Below are positions 1-8,842 of a stretch of 24,725 bases of DNA, in pieces. The position numbers and the translations under genes were made by a program. Origin of the DNA: Actinomycetota bacterium (GTDB lineage Bacteria; Actinomycetota; CADDZG01; WHSQ01); assembly GCA_016781115.1 (NCBI GenBank), contig JADDQX010000016.1, forward strand, positions 1-24,725. The letters are read 5' to 3'. Position 1 is the first letter of the stretch. Every line of letters begins with the position of its first letter. The notes beneath the pieces are model-generated. The model did no database searches and was not told where the DNA came from. It saw only the letters and a list, made by a program, of their open reading frames with translations.

Positions 1-1
1 A

Positions 2-1417
2 CATTTACGCGGGTGGGATGTCTTGCGGCCGGCACTGGCGCTGCTAGACGCTCTAAGAACCGGCGACAGGAGGCAGCGATGGCAAGAGAGAGGGTGGGAA
101 GAGGTCGGTGTCGCGTCCTACCCTGGATGGATGCGTATCAAGTCGCTTGACGAGCTTAGGGAAGTCGATGAAATGTCGGCTCGCTTCACGCCTACGGGCT
201 TCTCAACGATGCATGTGATGACGCCGGAGAGCGCAGCAAAGAGTCACCAAGAGTCGATAGCCTCAGCCGACCTGGTTGAAGCCGTTCCCAAAGACACGAC
301 AGAGACCTATGAACGTCTCCGAGACGTTCATACCTACGGCGTGTTGGCCTATGACCTGTACTCATGCGTCGAGCAGCTCCAGCCGTTCGTATTGGAACAG
401 GCATTACGTGATCGGTTCGTCACCTTCTATGAGGGCCGCATTCCTCTTAGGGCTAAGGAGGGCACGCCGGCACATCTGAATGTCAGCTCGTTCAATCAAG
501 TATTCGAGGCCGTCGGAAAGCGGAATGGTTCCCACGCGAAGACGCGATGGATTGACGTAAACGGGACTGCCTTGAACTTTCGCGGATACCTGCCGGATCT
601 CCTCAAGTGGGCACGCGCTGCTCGACTGCTTCGTGGTGAACGCAACCGTTACCGAGAAGGTATTTGGGTCCAGATTCGCAACTACTTCGCGCATCCGAGC
701 GGGCACACCGTGGTCGGCCCTGTCGAGTCGGCTCGATCGATAAGACGTCTTGGCGAAACCATCAACCACCTTTGGGGCTCGGAGACCATCGATGGCGAGC
801 TTTATCCTGCTCCGGTGAAGCGTGAAGTCTTGGCGGTTGGATGGCCCAAGAAAGGTGAGTCAATCGTCACGCTCTACGCCGATCAGCTCTCGATTCACCC
901 GGACAGGAAGGACTGGGAGTATGTGATCCTCCGCGCTTATCGAGAAGACGGAGGCCTTGCCACGTTCGATACTGGATTCGAACTCACTAATGCGCCTGCG
1001 GAACTCCTTTGGGGTCCAGGGCTTGCGGCGGATGCCATCAATTGGCTGAGGCGCGCCCACCCCCAACCGGACTTCGTTGGGTACCTCGACCGCGTGTTCG
1101 CGATCAAGGTCGATGGCGAGCGCTGTGCGTTCCCTAGGCGCGTTGAAGTCGCAGCAGGGTTAACAGGTGCTGAACGCGCCGGCCTCTGGCATCTGGTGAG
1201 AGCGGACGCACCAATGGATGCTTTCTCTCACACGCAATCCTTGCTCTCGGCCTCAACCGAATGCTCCGTTTCGGCAAGGGGCTGCCCGAACTGCGCGGCG
1301 ACGACGTTGCGCAGGGGAGCGCTTGACGAGGTCGTTGCCTACCACCGAGCACATCTCGGCCCGGTTACGCCGGAGACGGGAAAAAGGGTGAGAACTAAGG
1401 TGCCCTGGCGCCTCTAG
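2..1417 (+). CDS. HEPN-motif protein, first visible gene of the defence operon (5' end not resolved)
   Basis: I do not recognise a named family. The frame is open to the left edge; the first possible start inside the window is TTG at 23, so the true N-terminus may lie outside. Counting from 23 the protein has 464 residues. A helical stretch at about residues 95-140 is followed by R219-N-Y-F-A-H224, which fits the Rx4H motif of HEPN domains. Many HEPN proteins in defence loci are metal-independent ribonucleases, but others have lost activity, so a nuclease role is inference. Near the C-terminus (residues about 413-424) lie three cysteines in a C-x6-C-x2-C arrangement that could bind metal or be structural. 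The stop lies 86 bp before the restriction gene on the same strand, so it probably belongs to the same transcription unit and may be an accessory effector. It could also be an unrelated cargo gene. Confidence 0.72.
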   Translation, partial: HLRGWDVLRPALALLDALRTGDRRQRWQERGWEEVGVASYPGWMRIKSLDELREVDEMSARFTPTGFSTMHVMTPESAAKSHQESIASADLVEAVPKDTTETYERLRDVHTYGVLAYDLYSCVEQLQPFVLEQALRDRFVTFYEGRIPLRAKEGTPAHLNVSSFNQVFEAVGKRNGSHAKTRWIDVNGTALNFRGYLPDLLKWARAARLLRGERNRYREGIWVQIRNYFAHPSGHTVVGPVESARSIRRLGETINHLWGSETIDGELYPAPVKREVLAVGWPKKGESIVTLYADQLSIHPDRKDWEYVILRAYREDGGLATFDTGFELTNAPAELLWGPGLAADAINWLRRAHPQPDFVGYLDRVFAIKVDGERCAFPRRVEVAAGLTGAERAGLWHLVRADAPMDAFSHTQSLLSASTECSVSARGCPNCAATTLRRGALDEVVAYHRAHLGPVTPETGKRVRTKVPWRL

Positions 1418-1492
1418 CTCGGTCTGCTTCCCGGATTTGCGCCACTATCAGCAGCGTGGTTCGGTAAGGATGGAGTCTCGCAGGATGGAACA

Positions 1493-1499
1493 GGGGAGG
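1493..1499 (+). promoter_or_regulatory. Shine-Dalgarno site for the res gene
   Basis: GGGGAGG ends four bases before the TTG at 1504. It supports this TTG as the start; the nearby ATG at 1485 is in another frame and stops after 22 codons. Confidence 0.6.
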
Positions 1500-1503
1500 C
1501 CGC

Positions 1504-4500
1504 TTGCCGGACGTAGTCGTAATCGAGAATCCGATCCTCAACTCGCCATATGAGGAGCCCAAGCGCCACTTCAAGTTCACCGACGAGGGAATCACCGACG
1601 AGGTCGTCGAGGAGCGCCGTAAGAGTTCTTATTTCATCCCCATCCCGGCCTCCAAGAAGCGAGGCAAGCAAGAGGTCATCGACACCGAGTGGACCAAGGA
1701 CCGCATCGAGGAGAACACCTGGATCAACCGGGTCCGCTTCGAGGTCGATCGCTGGCGTATCGGCGGACGCGCCGGGGTCACGCGGACGACCTCCCGACTC
1801 CTCGACTACTGGACCGACGAAGCGCGTGAGAACAAGCTGTTCTTCTGCCAGGTCGAGGCTGTGGAGACGGCTATCTACATCGCAGAGGTCGCCAAGAAAG
1901 CCGGCGACACCTGGATCGAAAACGACCTGAAGCGGTTCAATGAGGACGCCAACCCGGGCCTGTTCCGCATCGTCCTGAAGATGGCGACGGGAAGTGGCAA
2001 GACCGTAGTGATGGCGATGTTGATCGCATGGCAAGCACTGAACAAGGCCGCCAACCCGCAAGACGCGCGGTTCTCGGACTCGTTCCTCCTCGTAACGCCT
2101 GGGATCACCATCCGGGATCGCCTACGCGTTCTTCTGCCAAACGACCCCAACAACTACTACCGAGAGCGCGACATCCTGCCACCCGATCTCATGGCCGAGC
2201 TGCACAAGGCCAAGATCATCATCACGAACTTCCACACCTTCAAGCCACGAGAGACCGCCAGCGCGGGCAAGCTCACGAAGTCTGTGCTCGGCGCCGACAA
2301 GACGAGTTCCTTCACCGAAACCCCTGACCAGATGGTGCGACGAGTCTGTCGGGAGCTGGGCAACAAGAAGAACATCATCGTCATCAATGACGAGGCTCAT
2401 CACTGCTATCGGCGCAAGCCTGACGCTGAGGAAGAGAAGCTCTCGGCAGACCAAAAACAGGAAGCGAAGATCCGAGAGGAGGAAGCTCGCATCTGGATCT
2501 CGGGTCTAGAGGCCGTCAAGAAGAAGATCGGCATAAAGGTCGTGTACGACCTTTCGGCTACTCCCTTCTTCCTTCGAGGCTCCGGTTATCAAGAGGGCAC
2601 GTTGTTCCCGTGGGTCGTGTCGGACTTCTCTCTCATCGACGCGATCGAGTCCGGAATCGTCAAGGTGCCGCGTGTCCCCGTTGCCGACGATGCGATGACC
2701 GGCAAGGCGCCGAAGTACCGGGACCTGTGGTTAAACATCAAGACCGAGCTCCCCAAACGTGGGCGCAAGACAGACGCAGTGTCAGGCACGCCGAAGCTGC
2801 CGGCTGCGCTGGAGGGTGCGCTGTTGAGTCTCTACGGCAACTACGAGAAGTACTTCAAGAGATGGCAAGAAGCAGACAGCAGCGGCGCCACTCCACCCGT
2901 CTTCATCGTGGTGTGTAGCAACACGAACGTCTCGAAGCTCGTGTTCGACTGGGTGGCCGGCTTCGGCAAGGAGCTCAAAGACGGAACCAAGGTCCCCGTC
3001 CCAGGCAACCTCGACCTCTTCTCCAACGTCCGAGATGGTCAGTGGGCACTTCGTCCCAACACGATCCTGGTGGACTCTGTCCAACTTGAATCGGGCGAGG
3101 CGATGTCGTCCGACTTCAAGAAAATCGCTTCAACTGAGATCGACGAGTTCAAGAACGAGTATCGAGAACGCTTTCCCGGCCGCGACATCGACGACGTCTC
3201 GGATGAGGATCTGCTGCGCGAAGTGATGAACACGGTTGGCAAACCCGGCAAGCTCGGAGAGCACATCCGCTGCGTCATCTCGGTCGGAATGCTGACCGAG
3301 GGGTGGGATGCCAACACCGTCACACACATCCTGGGGGTAAGAGCGTTCTCGACCCAGCTTCTGTGCGAGCAGGTCGTCGGTCGTGGACTTAGGCGGATGA
3401 ACTACTCACCCAACGAGGACGGCATGTTCGAGCCCGAATACGCCGAGGTCTATGGCGTTCCTTTCTCGTTCATTCCTGCGGCGGGAACCAATCCGACGCC
3501 ACCGAAGCCCAAGATCCTCACGAGGGTGCGGGCGCTGGAGGAGCGGGCGGAGCGGTCGATCAGATTCCCGCGCGTCATCGGTTATCGCTACGAGATGCCC
3601 GGCGACCGATTGGAAGCTGAATTCACGGAAGAATCGAAGCTCGCCCTTTCGACCCAGGACATCCCCAGTGAGACCGAGATGCATCCGATCGTGGGGGAAA
3701 CGTCGACCCACGACCTGGCCGCTTTGAAACGGATGCGGGAGCAGCAGGTCGCGTTCAAGCTCGCCAAACTCGTTCTCGAGCAGTACTTCTCAGACGACCA
3801 TTCGATCGCGGTCGTCGGAGGCGATGGGGACCAGCCCAAGGAGATGGAGCCGTGGCTGTTCCCGCAGATCCTTGGGATCGCCCGAAGATGGCTCGACGAA
3901 TCTGTCGTGTTGAAGGACAACACGTTCAAGCAGATGCTGCTTATCCAAGAGCGGGCTTACGACGCCGCCGATCGCATCCACAAGGCGATCGCACGTGCGC
4001 GTGTCGAGGGAGCGCGCATCCTTCCAATCCTGGCTCCCTATGACTCAGAGGGGTCGACTTACTCGGTGGACTTCGATACCGCCAAAGAGGTCTGGCCGAC
4101 ACGGGTCGATAAGTCGCACGTCAGCCACGTGACGCTCGACTCCGGATGGGAAGCCAAGCTCGCCGACACACTGGAAAAGATGGACGAGGTTTATTCGTAT
4201 GTGAAGAACCAAGGCCTGGGGTTCGTGATTCCCTACGCGATCTCAGGACGAGAGCACTCCTACATCCCAGACTTCATCGTCCGCTACGACGACGGCGAGA
4301 AGCTCGCCTCCGGTGAAGCTGACTACCTGAACGTCGTGATCGAGGTCTCGGGGCAGAAAGAGAAGCGAGACAAGAAGGCCAAGTCCGAGACCGCTCGAAC
4401 CCTTTGGGTTCCGGCGGTGAATAACCATGGGGCCTTTGGTCGCTGGATGTACATCGAAGACGCCGATCCCTGGGACGCGGCGAACACACTGAGGGCGGCG

Positions 4501-4545
4501 GTAGCAGCTTTCCGTAAAGAGGAGGAGTTGGTCGGTGCCGGCTAA
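1504..4545 (+). CDS. res: Type III-like restriction enzyme Res subunit (DEAD/DEAH helicase-nuclease)
   Basis: A 1013-residue superfamily 2 helicase fused to a nuclease domain, the usual size for a Res subunit. Visible motifs are Walker A ATGSGKT at 161-167, DEAH at 296-299, SAT at 351-353, and motif VI with QVVGRGLRR ending near 631. The C-terminal domain has P922-D923 and E947, fitting a PD-(D/E)xK nuclease, but the expected ExK lysine is a serine (E947-V-S949), with lysines at 952 and 954 that might substitute. In type III systems Res translocates or diffuses along DNA and cuts unmodified DNA only in complex with Mod. The N-terminal sequence with ENPILNSPY resembles a subfamily of about 1000-residue Res-like enzymes paired with unusually long methyltransferases. 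It starts at TTG with a good ribosome site, and its stop lies inside the 5' end of the methyltransferase gene, indicating co-translation. Confidence 0.9.
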   Translation: MPDVVVIENPILNSPYEEPKRHFKFTDEGITDEVVEERRKSSYFIPIPASKKRGKQEVIDTEWTKDRIEENTWINRVRFEVDRWRIGGRAGVTRTTSRLLDYWTDEARENKLFFCQVEAVETAIYIAEVAKKAGDTWIENDLKRFNEDANPGLFRIVLKMATGSGKTVVMAMLIAWQALNKAANPQDARFSDSFLLVTPGITIRDRLRVLLPNDPNNYYRERDILPPDLMAELHKAKIIITNFHTFKPRETASAGKLTKSVLGADKTSSFTETPDQMVRRVCRELGNKKNIIVINDEAHHCYRRKPDAEEEKLSADQKQEAKIREEEARIWISGLEAVKKKIGIKVVYDLSATPFFLRGSGYQEGTLFPWVVSDFSLIDAIESGIVKVPRVPVADDAMTGKAPKYRDLWLNIKTELPKRGRKTDAVSGTPKLPAALEGALLSLYGNYEKYFKRWQEADSSGATPPVFIVVCSNTNVSKLVFDWVAGFGKELKDGTKVPVPGNLDLFSNVRDGQWALRPNTILVDSVQLESGEAMSSDFKKIASTEIDEFKNEYRERFPGRDIDDVSDEDLLREVMNTVGKPGKLGEHIRCVISVGMLTEGWDANTVTHILGVRAFSTQLLCEQVVGRGLRRMNYSPNEDGMFEPEYAEVYGVPFSFIPAAGTNPTPPKPKILTRVRALEERAERSIRFPRVIGYRYEMPGDRLEAEFTEESKLALSTQDIPSETEMHPIVGETSTHDLAALKRMREQQVAFKLAKLVLEQYFSDDHSIAVVGGDGDQPKEMEPWLFPQILGIARRWLDESVVLKDNTFKQMLLIQERAYDAADRIHKAIARARVEGARILPILAPYDSEGSTYSVDFDTAKEVWPTRVDKSHVSHVTLDSGWEAKLADTLEKMDEVYSYVKNQGLGFVIPYAISGREHSYIPDFIVRYDDGEKLASGEADYLNVVIEVSGQKEKRDKKAKSETARTLWVPAVNNHGAFGRWMYIEDADPWDAANTLRAAVAAFRKEEELVGAG
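4520..4527 (+). promoter_or_regulatory. Shine-Dalgarno site for the mod gene
   Basis: AGGAGGAG lies inside the end of res, seven bases before the GTG at 4535. It fixes that GTG as the methyltransferase start and couples its translation to res. Confidence 0.7.
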
Positions 4546-7147
4546 GACGACGAAGAAGAAGACACCGGTCGAGGCAACTAAGCACAAGGACACCCGCAAG
4601 AACATCCCAACCGAAGAACTGAGCGACTTCGTCAAGTCGGACGAAAAGAAGCCGACTAAGGTGGCTTATCCAAGGGACCCCTCCCTCGACCCCCAGCTCG
4701 TCTGGAAGGGTAAGGAGGAACAGGACTCAGAAGACCTCGAGGTCCCGGCGGTCCCGATTTACATCCAGGAAAAGATCCACCCGAAGGCGCTCGTCGAGAA
4801 TCTGCGGCGCACTGCCGAGGGGCCGGAAGACGAGCCTGAACTGACCCTGTTCGAGGAGTTCAACGGTCTCGAGTTCGAACAGGAGATTTCGTTTTACGAG
4901 CATGAGCACAGCTGGTCCAATCGCATGATTCTCGGTGACTCCTTACTCGCGATGACTTCGCTTTCCGAAAAAGAGGGTCTGAAGGGACACATTCAGATGG
5001 TCTACTTCGATCCGCCCTACGGCATCAAGTTCGGGTCGAATTGGCAAGTCTCCACCCGCAAGGCCGATGTGAAAGATGGGCGAGCCGACGAGATGACCAG
5101 ACAGCCCGAGCAAGTGAAGGCCTTTCGGGATACCTGGGAACTAGGCATTCACTCATACCTCAGCTATATGCGAGATCGGTTAGTGGTGGCCAGGGATCTC
5201 CTGACAGAGAGTGGGAGCGTTTTTATTCAAATTGGCGACGAGAACATCCATTTGTTGCGGACACTTCTGGATGAAGTATTCGGGCCTGAGAACTTCGTTA
5301 GTCAGATCCTGTATCGACGCGGCGGTTTCCAAACCGGAGTACATATCGCGAACACTTTCGATTACATCCTTTGGTATGCCAAGAGCAAAGACGAAGTAAA
5401 GACTCGACCTGTGTTCATCCCTGTCAAGCCGGAGGACTGGTACCCCCACGCCGATCGATGGCTCGAACTAGAGGGTGGATCTCGGGTTCCCTTTGATCCC
5501 CGTCCTGGTGCTCGCCGGGACGGAAGACTGCACAGTGATCGATCGTGTTTCTCTGCCACCGGAGGAGAGTCAAGCAACTTCACGGTCGAACTAGATGGAA
5601 AATCCGTTGGGCCACCCCCAGGCAGAGGATGGTCAACCAACAGGAGAGGCGTTGATCGCTTGATCGCCGCGAATCGCTTGATGATCAAGGGCAGGCGCCC
5701 GCGGTTCAAGCCTTATTACGAGGATTTTCCCGTCCAGCGAATAACGAATGGCTGGTTTGACACAGTACGTGGAGGCTTTACGGGCGAGGATACGAAGATC
5801 TACGTCGTACAAACCAACGCAAAGATTGTTGAGCGTTGTCTAATGATGACGACAGATCCGGGCGACCTTGTCATTGATCCGACTTGCGGCAGTGGTACGA
5901 CGGCCTTTGTCGCGGAACAGTGGGGACGTCGCTGGATAACGATCGATACGTCCCGAGTCGCTCTTGCCCTTGCGAGGACTCGCTTGATGACCGGGCGCTT
6001 TCCCTATTACGTCCTTTCGGATTCGCCCGAGGGCATCAAGAAACAGATGGAGATCGATGGGCGCGTGCCTGATGAAATCCCGCAGACCAATGACGACATC
6101 CGCAAGGGCTTCGTCTACAAGACCGTCCCGCATGTAACCTTGAAGTCGATCGCGAACAACCCAGACATCAAGGAAGGGATGTCTCCGGCGGAGATCGCTG
6201 CCGCTATCGCTCGTCACGCCGACAAGGAAGTGCTCTACGACCAACCTCATGAGGATTCCAGCAGGATTCGCGTAACAGGTCCCTTCACGGTCGAAAGCCT
6301 TTCACCACACCGCGTCTTGGCTCCCGATGAGGAGCGGCCGATCAGAGAGTTCACCGAGGAGTACGACGCGGGTCAGTTCGAGCACAGCATCTTGGAAAAC
6401 CTCAAGAAGGCCGGCGTTCAGAACACGATCCGCAACGAGCGGCTCGCGTTTGACACCCTCGAGCCCTACGCCGGGCGGTATATCCAAGGGGCCGGCGACT
6501 TCACCGACAAGGACGGCAACGTCAAGAGGGTTGCTGTCGCGATCGGACCCGAGCACGGCACGGTCGGCAAAGACCTGCTTCGCGAGGCCGCCAAGGAGGC
6601 CCGTCGTGGTGAAGGATTCGACCTGGTCGTCGTGTGTGGCTTCGCCTTCGATCCCGCAGTACCGGAAGCCGCCAAAGAGTACGGCGAGCTGACGGTCTTG
6701 CCCACGCGGATGAACCCCGACCTCACGATGGGGGACGAGCTGCTGAAGAAGACCGGCTCCGGCAACCTGTTCATGGTCTTCGGTGAACCCGACCTTGATG
6801 TGCAGGAACAGGATGGGCAGGTGACTGTTGAGATCCGCGGGCTCGACATCTACGACCCGACCACCGGTGAGATCCGATCCTCATCGACGGATGACATCGC
6901 CTGCTGGCTGGTCGACACCAACTACAACAGTGAGAGCTTCTTCGTGCGCCACGCTTACTTCACTGGCGGCGACAAGCCCTACGACAAGCTCAAGAGAGCC
7001 CTCAAGGCGGAGATCGACGAGGCTGCATGGGAGTCGCTTTACTCAACCAAGAGCAGGCCGTTCCCGAAGCCCGATACCGCGCGATTCGCAGTGAAAGTCC
7101 TCAACCATTATGGCGACGAGGTTTTGAAGATTTACGAGTTGGGCTAA
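4535..7147 (+). CDS. mod: Type III-like DNA methyltransferase (Mod subunit, beta class)
   Basis: An 870-residue amino-methyltransferase. The catalytic motif D159-P-P-Y162 precedes the AdoMet-binding motif D448-P-T-C-G-S-G-T-T456, the order of the beta class that includes type III Mod proteins. The roughly 280 residues between them should hold the target recognition domain. It most likely makes N6-methyladenine and provides sequence recognition for Res; the base modified is inferred. After motif I there are about 400 more residues, longer than most Mod proteins, presumably for contact with Res. The gene overlaps res by 11 bp and ends 18 bp before the GajA-like gene. DNA coding for the target recognition part is visibly poorer in GC than both flanks (hand counts: about 53% over 5161-5880, about 63% over 6361-6660), suggesting a mosaic origin by domain exchange. 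Confidence 0.92.
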   Translation: MPAKTTKKKTPVEATKHKDTRKNIPTEELSDFVKSDEKKPTKVAYPRDPSLDPQLVWKGKEEQDSEDLEVPAVPIYIQEKIHPKALVENLRRTAEGPEDEPELTLFEEFNGLEFEQEISFYEHEHSWSNRMILGDSLLAMTSLSEKEGLKGHIQMVYFDPPYGIKFGSNWQVSTRKADVKDGRADEMTRQPEQVKAFRDTWELGIHSYLSYMRDRLVVARDLLTESGSVFIQIGDENIHLLRTLLDEVFGPENFVSQILYRRGGFQTGVHIANTFDYILWYAKSKDEVKTRPVFIPVKPEDWYPHADRWLELEGGSRVPFDPRPGARRDGRLHSDRSCFSATGGESSNFTVELDGKSVGPPPGRGWSTNRRGVDRLIAANRLMIKGRRPRFKPYYEDFPVQRITNGWFDTVRGGFTGEDTKIYVVQTNAKIVERCLMMTTDPGDLVIDPTCGSGTTAFVAEQWGRRWITIDTSRVALALARTRLMTGRFPYYVLSDSPEGIKKQMEIDGRVPDEIPQTNDDIRKGFVYKTVPHVTLKSIANNPDIKEGMSPAEIAAAIARHADKEVLYDQPHEDSSRIRVTGPFTVESLSPHRVLAPDEERPIREFTEEYDAGQFEHSILENLKKAGVQNTIRNERLAFDTLEPYAGRYIQGAGDFTDKDGNVKRVAVAIGPEHGTVGKDLLREAAKEARRGEGFDLVVVCGFAFDPAVPEAAKEYGELTVLPTRMNPDLTMGDELLKKTGSGNLFMVFGEPDLDVQEQDGQVTVEIRGLDIYDPTTGEIRSSSTDDIACWLVDTNYNSESFFVRHAYFTGGDKPYDKLKRALKAEIDEAAWESLYSTKSRPFPKPDTARFAVKVLNHYGDEVLKIYELG

Positions 7148-7165
7148 CTCCGATGGGATCGCAAG

Positions 7166-8842
7166 GTGATTCTCTACGAATTGAAGGTTCAGCGCTTTCG
7201 AGGTATCAGGGAGCTTTCATGGCGTCCTACACCAGGGATCAACTGCCTCATCGGTCCCGCCGATATCGGAAAGACCACAATTCTTTCTTCTATAGCTCTC
7301 CTGCTGTCGCCGCGGCCTCCTTCTCCACCATCTGAATATGACTACTTCGAGCGTCTGTTTGAGGACGGTTTTGAGATCTATGGAGTTCTGGGAGGACTAA
7401 GCGAGGAAGTCATGTCCAGCTCGGGGCCACTTCCCCTCCAGGGCTGGCTTGCGGGTTCGTTGCAGCCTCTACCCGACGAGGGCGGTGCAGAACCGGTGCT
7501 GGTTTGTCGAGTCACGGGTACGCCTGACTTCGATGTGATTCACGAGCTGATCGACGCCAACGGCGACAGCAGGCCGTTTTCGGTGGCTCTTCGAAGACGA
7601 CTGGGGTTTATTCGTCTTCCTACGGAGGACGTCGCTCGGAACGAGTTGCGATTGGGAAGAGGAAGCTTGCTCGAGCGCGAGATCGGCAGTCACGAACTCC
7701 GTGGGCCGCTTAGCAGGGCACTTTCCGCAGCCTCCGCAGATCTTGACCTTCCGAAACCGGTGCAAGAAGCCATTGCGCGATTGCATGATCTATTCCTGGC
7801 CGGCGGATTACCGGCCGACTTGATGTTGGGCGCCGTCAGTCCTGAGGGCGGCGCTCTCCTCGGGTTGCTCGGCCTTCTTGAAGGCGAATCGAGTGACAAA
7901 GCGATACCTGTGTTTAGGGCTGGGGCTGGTACGCGAAGGGTAGCCCTGTTGAAGATCGCCGCTCTAGCGGCCGGGGAGCTGCCGATCATCGCGGTGGATG
8001 AGCCCGAGATGGGTTTGGAGCCCTACCGGCAACGCGGCCTTGTGGTCGACATTCGCGGGCTTGTGGATCCCGGGGGTCAGGCGTTTCTTACGACTCACTC
8101 GTCCGCGGTGGTCGGTGCGCTTCAATCGAACGAGTTGTGGCGGGTTGATCGCGACGGTGTTCGTGAATTGGCAGATCCGCTCATCCAGAAGGTAATGCGC
8201 TCGGCTCCGGATGCTCTGCTGTCCCGGCTGCCAGTCCTGTCTGAGGGTGCCACCGAGGCTGGGTTTCTTTATCCGCTTCTTAACCGCTTATCTCTGCGCG
8301 ACCGAACGGTGTCGCTTGACGATCTCGGAGTCAGGCTTGTCGCGAGGGAGGGACAGCCGTCAATTTTTAACGAGGCTGGCAGCCTTATCGCCAGGCGGAT
8401 TGAGTGTGGTGCGTTCGTGGACAATGAAGATGAACACACCGGACGTCGAGAAACCCTCGCAGGGGATCCGCTATGTGCCTTTGGCACCTGGGACGAAGTT
8501 CGTAATCTCGAAGAGGCTCTTGCTCGCTGGCTTCCAAGGGCCCGGTTGGGAGATCTAGTCGCTCTTGCGTCGCAAGCACTCAGACGTTCAGAAGCGTCAT
8601 TGCTGCAGCAGGTCGGTGAAGCCGCAGGCAAACCCGGGACAGCTTCGGTAGAGGATCTTCTGGGGGGCCTTGGTGAGCCCGCGGTTCGTGAGGCGATAGC
8701 TCTAGCGATGCAGAAGGGGAATTGGTTCAAATCCTACGAGAGGGGCCTAGAGGTAGGTAACGCGCTCCTTGAATGGGGTGTGCCTGGCGAGATTGAGTCT
8801 GTGATCGACAAGTTTTGGACTGAGGTTGCCTCTCGGGTATGA
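7166..8842 (+). CDS. gajA: Gabija GajA-like OLD-family ATPase-TOPRIM nuclease
   Basis: A 558-residue protein, close to the roughly 580 residues of known GajA. The N-terminal ABC-type ATPase has Walker A G30-P-A-D-I-G-K-T37, Walker B ending V277-D278-E279-P-E, and an H-loop T-T-H311-S. It is followed by a TOPRIM domain with the glutamate of S-E360-G-A-T-E and an acidic cluster D419-N-E421-D, the metal-binding pair. In Gabija, GajA forms the core of a complex with GajB and nicks DNA, its activity being relieved when nucleotides fall during phage infection. The GTG start at 7166 is 18 bp after mod, and the stop overlaps the next start as ATGA. The TOPRIM domain and helicase partner separate it from RecF-like or plain AAA_15 proteins. 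The Walker A loop lacks the asparagines often seen in OLD proteins. Confidence 0.85.
   Translation: MILYELKVQRFRGIRELSWRPTPGINCLIGPADIGKTTILSSIALLLSPRPPSPPSEYDYFERLFEDGFEIYGVLGGLSEEVMSSSGPLPLQGWLAGSLQPLPDEGGAEPVLVCRVTGTPDFDVIHELIDANGDSRPFSVALRRRLGFIRLPTEDVARNELRLGRGSLLEREIGSHELRGPLSRALSAASADLDLPKPVQEAIARLHDLFLAGGLPADLMLGAVSPEGGALLGLLGLLEGESSDKAIPVFRAGAGTRRVALLKIAALAAGELPIIAVDEPEMGLEPYRQRGLVVDIRGLVDPGGQAFLTTHSSAVVGALQSNELWRVDRDGVRELADPLIQKVMRSAPDALLSRLPVLSEGATEAGFLYPLLNRLSLRDRTVSLDDLGVRLVAREGQPSIFNEAGSLIARRIECGAFVDNEDEHTGRRETLAGDPLCAFGTWDEVRNLEEALARWLPRARLGDLVALASQALRRSEASLLQQVGEAAGKPGTASVEDLLGGLGEPAVREAIALAMQKGNWFKSYERGLEVGNALLEWGVPGEIESVIDKFWTEVASRV

Noticed and set aside
1414..2061. Minus-strand 215-codon frame opposite the start of res
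   Set aside because: Antisense shadow; no ribosome site or family match, and it overlaps strongly coding DNA.
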